NCBI RefSeq assembly: GCF_932276165.1 | Contig: NC_064011.1 | Coordinates: 389,501 to 453,500, forward strand | DNA from: Plutella xylostella | Taxonomy: Eukaryota; Arthropoda; Insecta; Lepidoptera; Plutellidae | Reading direction: 5' to 3' | DNA length: 64,000 bases | Shown here: piece by piece, positions 53,225 to 63,361 of the stretch | How positions within the stretch are numbered: the first letter of the stretch is position 1 | Layout of the letters: each line of letters starts with the position of its first letter | Translations under genes and position numbers: made by a program | Notes under the pieces: model-generated | What the model was told of the DNA's origin: nothing | What the model saw: the letters and a program-made list of their open reading frames with translations, nothing else | Databases searched by the model: none

Positions 53225-53360
53225 ATGTGTATAGATAGATTATTCTTTATTTGTACACAAGAATAGATTATACAAAGCTTAAATATAAACACATAGGTAC
53301 AAAAAAGGCGGTCTTATCACTAAAAGCGATTTTTTCAAGACAACCTTTAGGTGGAAGAAT
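53225..53360 (-). mobile_element. tail-O: LINE 3' end, minus orientation
   Basis: ATAGATAGATTATTCTTTAT, TTTGTACACAAGAATAG, GGCGGTCTT and hairpin at 53316-53330, ATCGCT-TTT-AGTGAT on the sense strand with one G-U pair, then GACAACCTTTAGGTGG. Confidence 0.7.
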
Positions 53361-54165
53361 ATTTATGTTCAGATAGGGTCAAGTGTACTAAATAATTTAT
53401 TAATTAAATATAAATACCTACAAACTAAACGATATACTTACGTGAAATTATACTTATATACCCATAACAATCATATATATCATATAATAAACTACATATA
53501 CCTACATAAATATAATTATCAGATTTTATAGGTGTATGTTTGTATAATGAAGTTAAGGTGAGGTTTCTAGAGTATGAGTCACTGCAAAATCTATTTATTT
53601 CATTTATTTAATAAGGCACAGTTACCTACTATCTGTTAGTATATACGTTTAGTAATTTCCTTTGTACTTGTTTACAAATAAAGAATATTCTATGTTTACT
53701 AGGTTAGTGGATAGCACCAGACGAAAAATGCTCAAATTATGTTATTTTAAATACCATAAGTACAATAAAGACTTAAATAAATAAATAAATAAGTGTCTTG
53801 CACAATAAAGTTAATCAAAATTAAATCTATGACCTCTTTCTCTGACATTATAGTCAGAGCAAGAGACAAACTATTTAATCTTGACTAACTTTCTTGTGCA
53901 AGCCACCCTTAGTTAAAAAAATACAAAGATACAAATTCACTCCTTTCATATATTTTTACCATGCGTATTACAGTACCTGTTAATAAGAACCACGTAATCC
54001 GATCACGTAACTAAAATCATTAGAAACTAAACTCTTTATCTAAGAACACTAAGTTCAATATGCATTGGACGCCTCGTGTAGCTCCAACTAACTCCTTATG
54101 TTGCTTTGCATGAGATTACTTCAGGAACTTAACTGACGGATTCTGGTTCAGTTTGGCATTTCCGA
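53361..54165. other. intergenic, nothing recognised
   Basis: AT-rich, no supportable gene. Confidence 0.4.
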
Positions 54166-54250
54166 ATGAGTTCGGAAAGCTAAAGATCGCATCCAGTGGC
54201 ATGCTTTGGGAGAGGCCTACGTCCAGCAGTAAACTGCTATATGGGTTTGG
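54166..54250 (+). repeat. RTE-G 3'-end fragment
   Basis: AAAGCTAAAGATCGCATCCA, TGGCATGCTTTGGGAGAGGC and CTACGTCCAGCAGTAAACTG. Confidence 0.65.
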
Positions 54251-54273
54251 GTAATTTTATAAATATTTTAATA

Positions 54274-54580
54274 AAAATAATAATTTTAAAAAAATTAAAA
54301 ACCGACTTCAAAAAACCACTAAAACGTAAGAAATAATTTAAGGTTTAGACCAATCCTAGGTCACAGTATAAATATACCTAAGCAGGTACTGTTCTTTTTT
54401 GATGTTGGTGCAGTGACAAAGTAGTTAATCTGAAGAAATATGGCACCAACTTCAAAAAAGAACAGTACCTGCTTAGGTATATTTATACTGTGACCTAGGA
54501 TTGGTCTAAACCTTAAATTATTTCTTACGTTTTAGTGGTTTTTTGAAGTCGGTTTTTTATTTTTTTAAAATTATTATTTT
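54274..54580. repeat. long inverted repeat: 138-bp arms, 31-bp spacer
   Basis: Arms 54274-54411 and 54443-54580 pair with only two mismatches (54296/54558 and 54403/54451). Includes ACCGACTTCAAAAAACCACT and GACCAATCCTAGGTCACAGT. Near-identity suggests a recent event. Any transcript across it would form a long hairpin RNA. Confidence 0.9.
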
Positions 54581-55063
54581 ATTTTGTTATTTTTAGTTTA
54601 TTTGCAATAATTATCAATCAAAAGTAAGATGCAAATGATACCAATATGTCCTACTCGTTAATACGAATCATTCGAGCCCAAACACGAGGTAGTTGCTATA
54701 TACCGTTGAGGAGTTCCCTTGACTGCCTTCCGTTTCCATCATCAGATCAGCTCAAGGTCACCATCATATCTTTTTGTTATAATAACAATATTTACGTTAT
54801 AAATTTCATAAGAATCGGTTGATAAGTGCCCAAAATGGAAATTTATACCCCTGTTTTTACCCCTTTACCCACCCTTGGGGGTGGAATAAAATTCTGAAAA
54901 AAAAATGGGACCACCCCTGAGCTCAACCCAATACATCAAAAAAAGAATTTTCAAAATCGGTCCATAAATGGCTGAGTAATCGATGAACATACATAAAAAA
55001 AAAAAAAAAACATACATACAGACGAATTGAGAACCTCCTCCTTTTTCGAAGTCGGTTAAAAAA
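54295..55063. mobile_element. TIR-bounded repeat, ACCGACTTC ends
   Basis: TTAAAAACCGACTTCAAAAA at the left is mirrored by TTTTTCGAAGTCGGTTAAAA at the right (55042-55061). Interior has TTCCCTTGACTGCCTTCCGT, ACCCTTGGGGGTGGAATAAA and an A-run at 54997-55011. Non-coding. The foldback arms form its left part. Confidence 0.6.
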
Positions 55064-55064
55064 G

Positions 55065-55200
55065 ACTCTTTATTTTGGACCTTATAAGGAAAATTGCAAA
55101 ATAACTAACCACTTATAAATAAAACAGTACAAAAAGGCCTTATTGCTGCCAGACAACTTATCAGATCAGACAACCTTGCATTGGGATGTGAGAGTCAATG
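55065..55200 (-). repeat. tail-O fragment, hairpin deleted
   Basis: CTCTTTATTTTGGACC, AAAACAGTACAAAAAGGCCT and TTATTGCTGCCAGACAACTT with a second TCAGACAACCTTGCATTGGG. Confidence 0.5.
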
Positions 55201-55444
55201 TTAACATAATTAAAATTTATGGGAGTAGTAAAAGGAACTCGTTACGGTAACGTTTCAATACATAAAATAAACACTCAATAGTCTGCCCAGGTCCCCTAAG
55301 TTAAATATTATATTATAGGTAATACCGTAGTGTACCTTTAGACTATTATTATCACATTGATGGTCTATGCAAAGAAGCAAAACCTAAATAAGTTGATATC
55401 ATCCATTTTCCAAACAAATATTTCCGTCCTGAACCGGAAATCAT
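55201..55444. other. intergenic, nothing recognised
   Basis: Short AT-rich spacer. Confidence 0.4.
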
Positions 55445-55665
55445 TCCGAGCGAACCATCATCATCATCATCATCAGCCTATAGCAGTCCACTGCTGGACG
55501 TAGGCCTCTCCCAAAGCACGCCACTTGATGCGATCTTTAGCTTTCCGCATCCAATCATAACCAGCCACCTTTCGCAAGTCGTCACCCCATCTAGCCGGAG
55601 GGCGTCCCACACTACGTTTGCCTAGTCACGGCCTCCACTCCAGAACACGTTTGCCCGAGCGAACC
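55445..55665 (-). pseudogene. RTE-G LINE 3' end, ORF2 remnant
   Basis: CATCATCATCATCATCAGCC is the reversed (TGA)n tail, followed by CAGTCCACTGCTGGACGTAG, GATCTTTAGCTTTCCGCATC, CATCTAGCCGGAGGGCGTCC and CACGGCCTCCACTCCAGAAC. Frame broken. Confidence 0.75.
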
Positions 55666-55826
55666 AGAATACTGTAAAATGGAGGGAAGTTTTGGATTCA
55701 CTTCATAAAATCTGGAGGCTGCCGTTTAAGCAACGATGTTAAAAGTTTTAAGGTTTTGCGGTTAGTCCCTCGATGAGAGGGGAAATTGGATATTACATTT
55801 GTAAAGGTTTAGGTGGTCATTTTCAA

Positions 55827-56638
55827 CCCCGACAAAAAATAGGGAGTTCTAATTTAACGTGTCTGTGTATCTGTGTGTCTGTATCTGTTTGTGTGTATCT
55901 ATTTATGTAGCGTATCTTTCTAAATGTAAATTGCTAAACCTATTTTGGATTTGGGTCATAGATGGCGTTACTCCGAGTGTTCTTAGTCATATTTGATCAA
56001 AACCGGCTTAGGGCGGATTCGACCAACGACGAGTAACTTTTTACTCACGAGTAAACTACTAGTTACTCGCGAGTAAGCAGATTTTGCATTCTACCAAACC
56101 TGAAACCAAGATAAGTAGCTTATCCCAAGAATAAAAGGTTATACCGCCAAAATTGACCGTGTAACGAGCTTATCCGAGAGTAATTTTGTAATGGCGGCGG
56201 CACATCAACTGATTAGAAAACCGTCATAATGTCATGTAAACACATCTGTCAAAACATAAACAAAAGTACTTTAAAAGGCAAATTCTCAGAATAACAACAG
56301 CGAATAAAATATTAAAACATAAACAATTTTATCCTATTATAATCCATTCAAACTAAGTTGGCATGTCATTTCTTTTGCATGCTTTGAAACGCAGCTATTT
56401 TTATTTTAGTTGCATTACAATTTCGTTCCTCGTTCATTCAATTTAATCATGGTATAACTTGGTAGAATGCAAATGTTCTTATCCCAGATATTTACTCGCG
56501 TATAAATTTTATTCCGGTATAGTTATTCTCGTGTAACGTAAAGTTTGGACGAATCCACCCTTAGCAGTTCAAAGTTATGCGTCTTTTAGTGTTGAATTTC
56601 GGGGGAGAAAATCCCATGACGCTGGTAAGGTTAGGTTA
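55827..56638 (-). repeat. rep-A copy split by a MITE
   Basis: ACCCCGACAAAAAATAGGGA through GATCAAAACCGGCTTA (to 56010), then after the insert GCAGTTCAAAGTTATGCGTC and TTTTAGTGTTGAATTTCGGG to GGTTAGGTTAT. The two halves join seamlessly when the insert is removed. Confidence 0.75.
56011..56560. mobile_element. PIF/Harbinger-like element, 550 bp, inside rep-A
   Basis: GGGCGGATTCGACCAA at the left mirrors TTTGGACGAATCCACCC at the right, with TTA at 56008-56010 and 56561-56563. Subterminal ACTCGCGAGTAA-type motifs recur. No transposase frame, so non-autonomous. Confidence 0.8.
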
Positions 56639-56812
56639 TAATTCATAATATTTATTAGGAGTCGTGGTGTCGTAACAAATAAGGTCACGGCTCTCATTCA
56701 TGAGGTCGTGGGTAAAACGATTTTTGAAAATACCCGAAAAAAATATCTAAAGCTTTGGCCAACAAAGGTGACTATTTACCATGGAGAGGCAAAAAAATAT
56801 CAGTTTCATCCA
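56639..56812. other. intergenic, nothing recognised
   Basis: Short AT-rich spacer before the nested block. Confidence 0.4.
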
Positions 56813-56835
56813 CTGAATCACCCCCTTTCAGCTTA

Positions 56836-57878
56836 AAAAAAAAAAAAAAACACGCACTCACGCCTTGTACTAATGTACTCCCTTGCGGGGTAGGCAGAGG
56901 TGCATTGCTGCACCCACTTTTCGCCAGAGTGTTATGTTAGTCCCAATGTAATAGGGGGCGGGCCTATTGCCATTTTACGGGCACATCCAAGACCTGTGAA
57001 CAAATATCAGTGTTTAAACAAATATCTGCCCCGGGTTCCGCTCATCTGGCATAATCTTTATTGACCAAAACTCATTTCGCATAACTCGTATGGTCTAAAC
57101 TTTTTAGGCCGAACCATCACTTTGCCAAGACTTATGTGGCATAAGGCTCGTTTCGTCTAAAACTCTTTAGGCACAATCTTTAAACACCTAAGTTTCGTTT
57201 GCTCAAATTTATGTTCGTCTATACCTATGTATAATCTTGTTTCTCCTAATGTTATCTTAATAAATAATATATTAAGTATGTAGTAAATGTACAAATTGTG
57301 GTATTTTTCTCCTACATCCCGAAAATTACGATATTGTATGATCAAAAAATCGAAAGTTAACGACCAATATAATTATTACAAACCCCATGAGATCGAAACC
57401 TAAAAATAGGTGCGACGACGAGCAAAGCGAGGAGGAGCGTGTTAGGTGCACATGTTCATCAAAACCAAAGCGGAGCGCAGCGAAGCGGAGCGGAGCGTTT
57501 TCCAAACAGCGGAAACAATACAAGGCACCAGTTTGCGCTATGTAGGGAGACGCTCCGTCAAAGTTAAAGCCAAACGAATATTATTACTTTGTATAAACCT
57601 AATAAACCTATGCCATAGCATTATTAGGCTATTCAAGATTTGGCCATACCATTATTAGGCTAAACAATGTTATGCGAAATAACTTTTTACTAAACGAGAT
57701 TTATGCCATACGGTTTTCGGCGTAACGAGAGTTTGACCAAACGTTACTATGCAATACGAGATTAGGCAAAAAAATCTTATGCCAAAAAAGGTAGAACCAT
57801 CTGCCCCAGCCGGGAATCGAACCCGGGACCATCGGCTCAGTAGTCAGGGCCACTAACCACTACGCCATTCGGTCGTCA
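56836..57878 (-). mobile_element. SINE-C inserted in MITE-H, itself interrupted
   Basis: A-run at 56834-56850 (T-run in sense), CGCCTTGTACTAATGTACTC, GGGGTAGGCAGAGGTGCATT, CCAATGTAATAGGGGGCGGG up to ATCTGCCCC (57032); continues at 57799 with ATCTGCCCCAGCCGGGAATC and reversed A box CACTAACCACTACGCCATTC. 11-bp target duplication as above. Confidence 0.85.
57033..57798. mobile_element. 766-bp insertion in SINE-C with 9-bp target duplication
   Basis: Flanked by ATCTGCCCC at 57024-57032 and 57799-57807. Ends GGGTTCCGCTCATCTGGCAT and (inverted) TTATGCCAAAAAAGGTAGAACC are weakly inverted. GGCATAA/CGCATAAC-type motifs recur in both halves; the middle has GCGGAGCGCAGCGAAGCGGA (57470-57489). No transposase. 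An 8-9 bp duplication suggests hAT- or MULE-like; unresolved. Confidence 0.7.
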
Positions 57879-57920
57879 CTTTCAGCTTAGTACACCACTT
57901 TCGCAACACCCTGTATAGTC

Positions 57921-59099
57921 GGTTATTTCATAAACTGTGGGAATGACTGAACTATAACGCGTAACCCACTGAGATAAGAGAAAGCGTTGCTTTTACGACT
58001 TGTGCACCATCGGACGACCTATTCCTTCAGCAGTTGATAACTACCGCTGGTTGCTATCACAGTATTGACAAACCGAAAACATAGTTTCATAATGTATAAT
58101 GACACTGACAACTTTTATTAGAAATATTCACAGAATTTATTGGCTGCAATTGGCCATGCTACAAATTTATGATATGTATTTTTTATAATTTATTTTGAAA
58201 ATATAGACCATTTTAAGAAACTAATTTCGTTATTTTTGATTTTTATTCATTACAACTATTTTAAATATAATTTTAAAATTTGGCCGGCTGAATGGATGTA
58301 TGACGTCACAGAACCAATACTAAAATAAATATCTTTGCCTCCGCCAAAAAAAAAGCAAGTGTCACTTAACGTCAGTGAGGTAGAATGTCATTGTCATCTG
58401 TCATCTAACTCTTAACCTTCAAATAATACTCTGTGAAGCAATAATACTCACTGAAGAAATACTATCTCTGTTCTTGTTGTCATCGTAGTATCCACTGGTT
58501 TATTATTTATTCGTAGTAGAGATTCAAAACAAGGTAGAAAATAAATAAATTAAATCAATAAAGAGAAATAAACACACGGGCACCTACTCTGTGCACACGG
58601 GTGACACGGGCTGTGAGGTTCACAGAGTACATGAGGTTTGCGTTTATTGACGTTTGACGTTTACTTTTATTTTGTAGGCAAATGTAATTATACTCCCTGA
58701 TCCTAATCGTCGTCATAGAAAGGACAAATGAAGGTTATTAGTTTTTATTGAATAATGAAAAAAATAGAGACTTAATTTAAAATCTGATGACCAGAAATTG
58801 TACTGGAAGCATATTCCTCGAAACGGTTTTAAGCATTTCATTCTTGTTCAAAAAGTTAGCATGGCCAATTCTAAAAGCATCAATTTGTTTTTTTATTTTA
58901 AGACTATTGCATCTGTGCTAAAATTATGTATTTTGCTTTCAGAGTCGACCTGATTGATTGCGTAACCGTTACACGATTTTTATGAACACATGAACTATTA
59001 TTATTATTATACAATCTTTTGAGTTCAACTGCCCAATCCTTTCACCGTGGTGATAAACCCTTGTCTACAGCTCTGGTCTTTCTCACGGATATGAGAAGA
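57921..59099. other. intergenic, nothing recognised
   Basis: AT-rich, no supportable gene. TGACGTCA occurs near 58301; a CATTGTCATCTGTCATCTAA patch lies at 58389. Confidence 0.4.
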
Positions 59100-59224
59100 A
59101 GCATTACAACACAACAGAAAGAGCCCCTTATCCGAACAGAGAGTAGTTTGTAAAAATTTACGTTCATCAGAAAATGTTATATTCATACGATGAATGAAAA
59201 CACTTGACTTTGACTTTGACTTTG
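59100..59224 (+). mobile_element. tail-P: LINE 3' tail
   Basis: AAAGAGCCCCTTATCCGAAC, AGAGAGTAGTTTGTAAAAAT, TACGATGAATGAAAACACTT and GACTTTGACTTTGACTTT repeats. Confidence 0.65.
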
Positions 59225-59432
59225 CATTGACAACAGAATAGGGCGCCCGGAAACCAGCATTTAACGAGCTGTGTTATTTCTCACCCGATCTCGGTTCATT
59301 GCGAGACAGTTCCTGCTTTATGATGACACGCACTGACAGCGCTTTACTGAGGAACTTTGTCATATTTGACCCGTTGTGTGGAGTCGAGGTAGCTTTGCAA
59401 TGGAAGTTAGTGCCAATAACAAATAAAATATA

Positions 59433-59589
59433 TAGGTTGTTGCAAAAAGGGTATATACTAAGCAGAAAGGTGGTGACTCAGGGGGTCATTCTGAACGAAT
59501 TTACAAAACTCATAGAACAAATGTTGTTCAGAATGACCCCCTGAGTCACACCCTTTTGGCTTAGTATACCCTTTTTGCAACACCCTGTA
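59433..59589. mobile_element. MITE-H, complete, TA duplication
   Basis: TAGGTTGTTGCAAAAAGGGT and GGTGACTCAGGGGGTCATTC at the left; GAATGACCCCCTGAGTCACA, TTAGTATACCCTTTTTGCAA and CACCCTGTA at the right; TA on both outer sides. Confidence 0.85.
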
Positions 59590-59734
59590 TATCTGGGAAT
59601 CGATAATTATTCTTTGTAATTCGTAATAGTGACGTGATATGTCTTCTTCTTCTTAATTATTTGGGGGCTAGTAGTGAAACAAAAACCCCTGACTTACAAC
59701 GCCAAAAGTCGCATTACTTTTGAACGGGTGAACT

Positions 59735-59875
59735 GATTTTCATGTAACATGGCTAAGGCAGGAAGAGCCCCCCCTTATACTAACGGAGAGTAGTTTGCAT
59801 AAATTGAGGTTCATCAGAAAATTTTATTTTTATACGATGAATAAAAACAACTTGACTTTGACTTTGACTTCAGGC
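59735..59875 (+). mobile_element. tail-P: LINE 3' tail
   Basis: CATGGCTAAGGCAGGAAGAG, ACGGAGAGTAGTTTGCATAA, TTTTATACGATGAATAAAAA and CTTGACTTTGACTTTGACTT. Confidence 0.65.
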
Positions 59876-59940
59876 GTCCCACGCTACGCTTGACAGTTCG
59901 TGGTCCCAAGTCCCAACTCGAGAACTCGTTTGCCCCTTAA
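59876..59940 (-). repeat. RTE-G coding fragment
   Basis: GGCGTCCCACGCTACGCTTG then AGTTCGTGGTCCC and GAGAACTCGTTTGCCCC: reverse of the RTE ORF2 segment encoding the EWRP...GRPP region. Confidence 0.5.
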
Positions 59941-60029
59941 TTATAAAAGCTAAATATTTTTTGAAATAGTTTCAGTAAACTCAGCTCGCAGGAAAAACGA
60001 AAAAAACTAATTTTACATTTTATTAAACT

Positions 60030-60165
60030 GAAATAAAACCGTAAGAAAAAGAAACCTTATTTACAAACAGCGAAATCAAATTTACATTTACAGAGCGCAC
60101 TGGTCAGAGGCGGGCTTATCGCCAAAAGAGATTCAAGCAAGACCCCAAGAGTCCACTTCAATATA
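60030..60165 (-). mobile_element. tail-O: LINE 3' end, degenerate hairpin
   Basis: AAACCTTATTTACAAACAGC, GGCGGGCTTATCGCCAAAAG and AGATTCAAGCAAGACC; one mispair in the stem. Confidence 0.5.
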
Positions 60166-60849
60166 TTGTTATCATCTCGTCCCGATCTTGGCGTTCCTTT
60201 GTGAGTTTTACGACAAGCTTAGGGTTCCGCTAAGGAATTATAGAAGCCTTCTTTCTTAAAGAGATACTAGTTCGTATGTATACACTATCAAGTATCATCT
60301 GCTTGCACTCAAGGTATATTATGTGTTATATTATCTATAAATTTTTCTATGAAAGGGTAAGAAAATAGTCAAAGAACAAAAGTTTTTCATAATGAGTCAT
60401 CCCCATTATGAAAAACTTATATATATAGGTATTAAACATAGCCCCTTATATTTTAGAGGTTAAGTTGTGTTGAAAAGTTGATCTTATTCTACCTAATATA
60501 TGTGCGTTCACAAGCGTCACATTATCCTGGAGCCACCTGTACAAAATGTTGGCTATTTTCTAAAAAGCGCCTTACACAGGGCGAAATCTGATAATTTTAT
60601 TCTAATACATTTGTTCTATCTCTCGACTCACACAAGATTTTATCTATATTAATTAATCTGCGTTGAATTCACTCGCAGACGATGTCAAAGAGATTCGTTG
60701 AACTTGTGTTTAACCTAACCAAACAAGTGGGGTGTTATATGATGTAATGATGTATATTGTATCCCTCTTATTATAAACGATAGAGCAAACATATTCTCAT
60801 TTAGAACCGGGGAACAGATTTCATATTATAAATAAGTAAAACTTAAACC
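60166..60849. other. intergenic; one 15-bp foldback
   Basis: Perfect arms 60380-60394 and 60404-60418 (AAGTTTTTCATAATG) with a 9-base loop, resembling the MITE-H core. Otherwise nothing recognised. Confidence 0.45.
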
Positions 60850-61110
60850 AGAACTATATGGGCCATTATTTTATCTTAGGTACAATTATCGGTCCCCTAC
60901 AAAGAAACATTTTAAAAAAAATTAAATAATGAAATTCAGGAATATAGCTACCGCCTGTAGCTATTAAATAAAACACCGGTCACAGAAAATATAATGAATT
61001 TATGTAAAATACTTTATTTATTTACAAATTACGGTAACTCTGTTGTTGTTTTTGGTAACGCAATTGTTTTTCATACAAAAATTGTCTGTCCCTCGGAGCG
61101 AGTCATATGA
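60850..61110 (-). repeat. rep-X copy, inverted
   Basis: GGGCCATTATTTTATCTTAG matches the inverted right end of 1-1066; GGTAACTCTG and GGTAACGCAATTG motifs and TTCATACAAAAATT follow, as in the first copy. Confidence 0.5.
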
Positions 61111-61395
61111 AACAAGCACAACGTTCAACGATATATATATATATCAGCGAGGAAATGCCGCTAGCATCATGGGCACATTTTCGTCGGTTATGTCTCGGGG
61201 CGGTTTATTGACTTAGCAGGTATGTAAGCTTAGTTATTTTTATTTTGCCTGTTAGTTTTAGTTATGTTTTGTATTTATTAACTGTAAATTCCATCAATAA
61301 GTGAGCCGATAGATGTCGTAACAACATAGTGTACAAAACTGTAAAATTAATTTATAAATATATTAGCGTCAGTCGCTGACTGCCCAGTACAGTAC

Positions 61396-61692
61396 CTATT
61401 CTATTCTCTGTGGGGGTGTAAGTTCCTGCACCTGGCTCTCTTGGGTGGAACCTTTGTGCATATCCCCAAGGTCTAAACGGCCTTCCTAAGCTTGGACCAT
61501 TTCCCACCACGCTGGTCCACTGCGGGTTGGTTGGTTGACACATCTAGATGTGCTAAATCTAGATATACAGGTTTCGTCACGATATTTTCCTTCACCGTAA
61601 GAGCGATGGTATACATTGTACATAAGTTAAAATAACTCATTGGTACATGTCAGCGCCGGGATTCGAACCCGCATCTCTTGCGTGAGAAGCTT
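61396..61692 (-). mobile_element. SINE-D, near full length
   Basis: Tail TCTATTCTCTGTGGGGGTGT, CCACGCTGGTCCACTGCGGG core, AGATGTGCTAAATCTAGATA, CACGATATTTTCCTTCACCG module, then GGTACATGTCAGCGCCGGGA and TTCGAACCCGCATCTC (reversed B box). The A-box end is cut after GAGAAGC. Shows that the tRNA head and (TAGAA)n body are one family. Confidence 0.8.
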
Positions 61693-62568
61693 GTACCTAT
61701 TTCAGCCGTATTGTTTCTCACTGATACGTTACTAAGAAGATCACCCTGCAACCTCAAAAACCTCCTTATCCTATAATGATAGTACTCACATAAGGTCAGC
61801 GAATCAGTGTGGGCCAACTATGTAAGTTCTACAAACCTAACGCCAAGACAGATTAATGTCTAGCTCGTGCTAGATGCATTAAGGTTTTTTTTTTTTTTTT
61901 TTTTTAAGATTTTATTATCACTCCACAGACTTTATGTCCGTGCCTTTTTGAGAGATCAATATATTGTGAGAGTTTGGTTGTTTTTTATCTTCATCTTTTA
62001 ACTACTCACTACTCAATGTGGAAGCTTATAATATATATATTTTATCTTTTATATATATATATACCTATATATTATTAATAATATTTTTTTTTTTGCACTC
62101 CTGGAGGAAAATCTACACAGACACCTGGGAAGGGGACCCAGGTAGTGTCGGCCTTTAACCGACTAAAAACCCCCAGTTGTGCATTTCTTGTTTTTTTTTT
62201 TTTTTTTTTTTTTTTCTTTTTTTTTTCTTTGTTTCACACAGTCACACTTACAATTATAATGGCAACAAACATTTGAAGGGTAGGGCCAGTGTCAGCTGTC
62301 TTCAGAGAACTTAACAGACGCCTGTCAGTGGCCACACACTCCTTTTGTCATCGCTGTTGTTTTGCCTGGTGTTAATGTGTGACAGTGTTCTTAAAACTAT
62401 CTTAATTTTATTGGTTAGTTCTTATACAGATAATATTAATTCATGATATACTATACAATACCTACATATCAAAACTATACAATACATGCTATATACTATA
62501 CATAACAAAACTATAAAAAACATGCAATACTGTTTGGCCGTCAATATAAAATTAAAATCAAAATTCTC
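61693..62568. other. AT-rich region with poly-T tracts next to the viral segment
   Basis: T-runs at about 61886-61905, 62086-62095 and 62191-62233. Between them is a unit GCACTCCTGGAGGAAAATCT, ACCTGGGAAGGGGACCCAGG and TTTAACCGACTAAAAACCCC that I associate loosely with LINE 3' UTRs in Lepidoptera. On the minus strand the T-runs are poly(A), downstream of the viral helicase. At 62455-62520 CTATACAATA-type repeats occur. Confidence 0.45.
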
Positions 62569-63351
62569 CTATTCCGCTCCATTTTGCGTTGCCAAAAGCC
62601 TTGATTGCTGGGCAACGACCTCTTTGTCCCGATTTTTTATTGCCATCTTTAGGTTGTACTCGAGGATCCGTTTCTTCGGTGCTGTTATTGCCGTTTTAGC
62701 GAGGTTGCCGATAGCGTCCTCGGTGTCATCCGCATAGTAGGTGCAGGCGGAGGTGTGCCTCGACAGCGCCACTACTGCGTGAGGTATGCTATCGTGCAAC
62801 TTTATTTTGTCTTTTGTTTTTATGATAATGACGGATTCGTACGTCAATCCCTGTGCTTCGTGTATGGTTAAGACGCGTGATCCCGTTCCTTCTCCAAACC
62901 CTTGGCTGGTCAGGGTCTCTTTTTCTTCCTGTGTATGCGTCAGGAATAGAGTGTTGGTTTGGGATTTTGGAATTGCTGCGTCTGTAAACCTTTTCAGCTG
63001 CAGGGATTGGATACGCGCTGTGGCTGCGTATATGCCTGAGTATACTTCTCTTAGGGCGTATGCAACATCCATGGGGTTTCTGTATGAGCACAACAGCTCC
63101 TGGGTGATGTTTGCTACCAGTGTTGGGCGACTGTACCTTAGTTCGAATAGGTTCTCTCTGTCTATGTACGGTAGCTGGTTGATGTCTCCGATTAGAGCAA
63201 TATCACTGGCACGGGACAGGCGGGCGGCAATTACGATTGCCCCGAAATGGTTCATCAGGGTCTCGTCAATTATCAGGCGTTGGCATCCGACATGTTCTCT
63301 AAAGCCGTTTACTAGGACTGATGCCATCGTACGTACCCTAGTTCTAACCAT
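62569..63351 (-). CDS. viral SF1 helicase fragment, motifs II-VI
   Basis: 260 codons. Walker B as LIIDE (residues 26-30), motif III ALIGDINQLPY (52-62), motif IV-like LLCSYRNP (86-93), motif V VLTIHEAQGLTY (160-171) and motif VI VALSRHTS (194-201). This order and wording are those of the tobamo-like/virga-like SF1 helicases, whose motif VI usually reads A-L-S/T-R-H. All catalytic residues look intact. About 60 residues of polar sequence follow motif VI before a TAG stop. The ATG at 63351 is only the first in the open stretch; the natural protein would have no start here. Alternative: a cellular SF1 helicase of the UPF1 type, which I consider unlikely because of motif wording and compactness. 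Confidence 0.75.
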   Translation of the reverse strand: MVRTRVRTMASVLVNGFREHVGCQRLIIDETLMNHFGAIVIAARLSRASDIALIGDINQLPYIDRENLFELRYSRPTLVANITQELLCSYRNPMDVAYALREVYSGIYAATARIQSLQLKRFTDAAIPKSQTNTLFLTHTQEEKETLTSQGFGEGTGSRVLTIHEAQGLTYESVIIIKTKDKIKLHDSIPHAVVALSRHTSACTYYADDTEDAIGNLAKTAITAPKKRILEYNLKMAIKNRDKEVVAQQSRLLATQNGAE

Positions 63352-63361
63352 GTCCCCGATC

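Larger units (their letters stand above)
56813..57917. mobile_element. MITE-H remnant hosting two nested insertions
   Basis: Left ATCACCCCCTTTCAGCTTA (to 56835) and right CTTTCAGCTTAGTACACCAC with CGCAACACCCTGTATA (57879-57917) are MITE-H right-half sequence. Duplicated CTTTCAGCTTA (56825-56835, 57879-57889) marks the SINE-C insertion. Confidence 0.75.
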
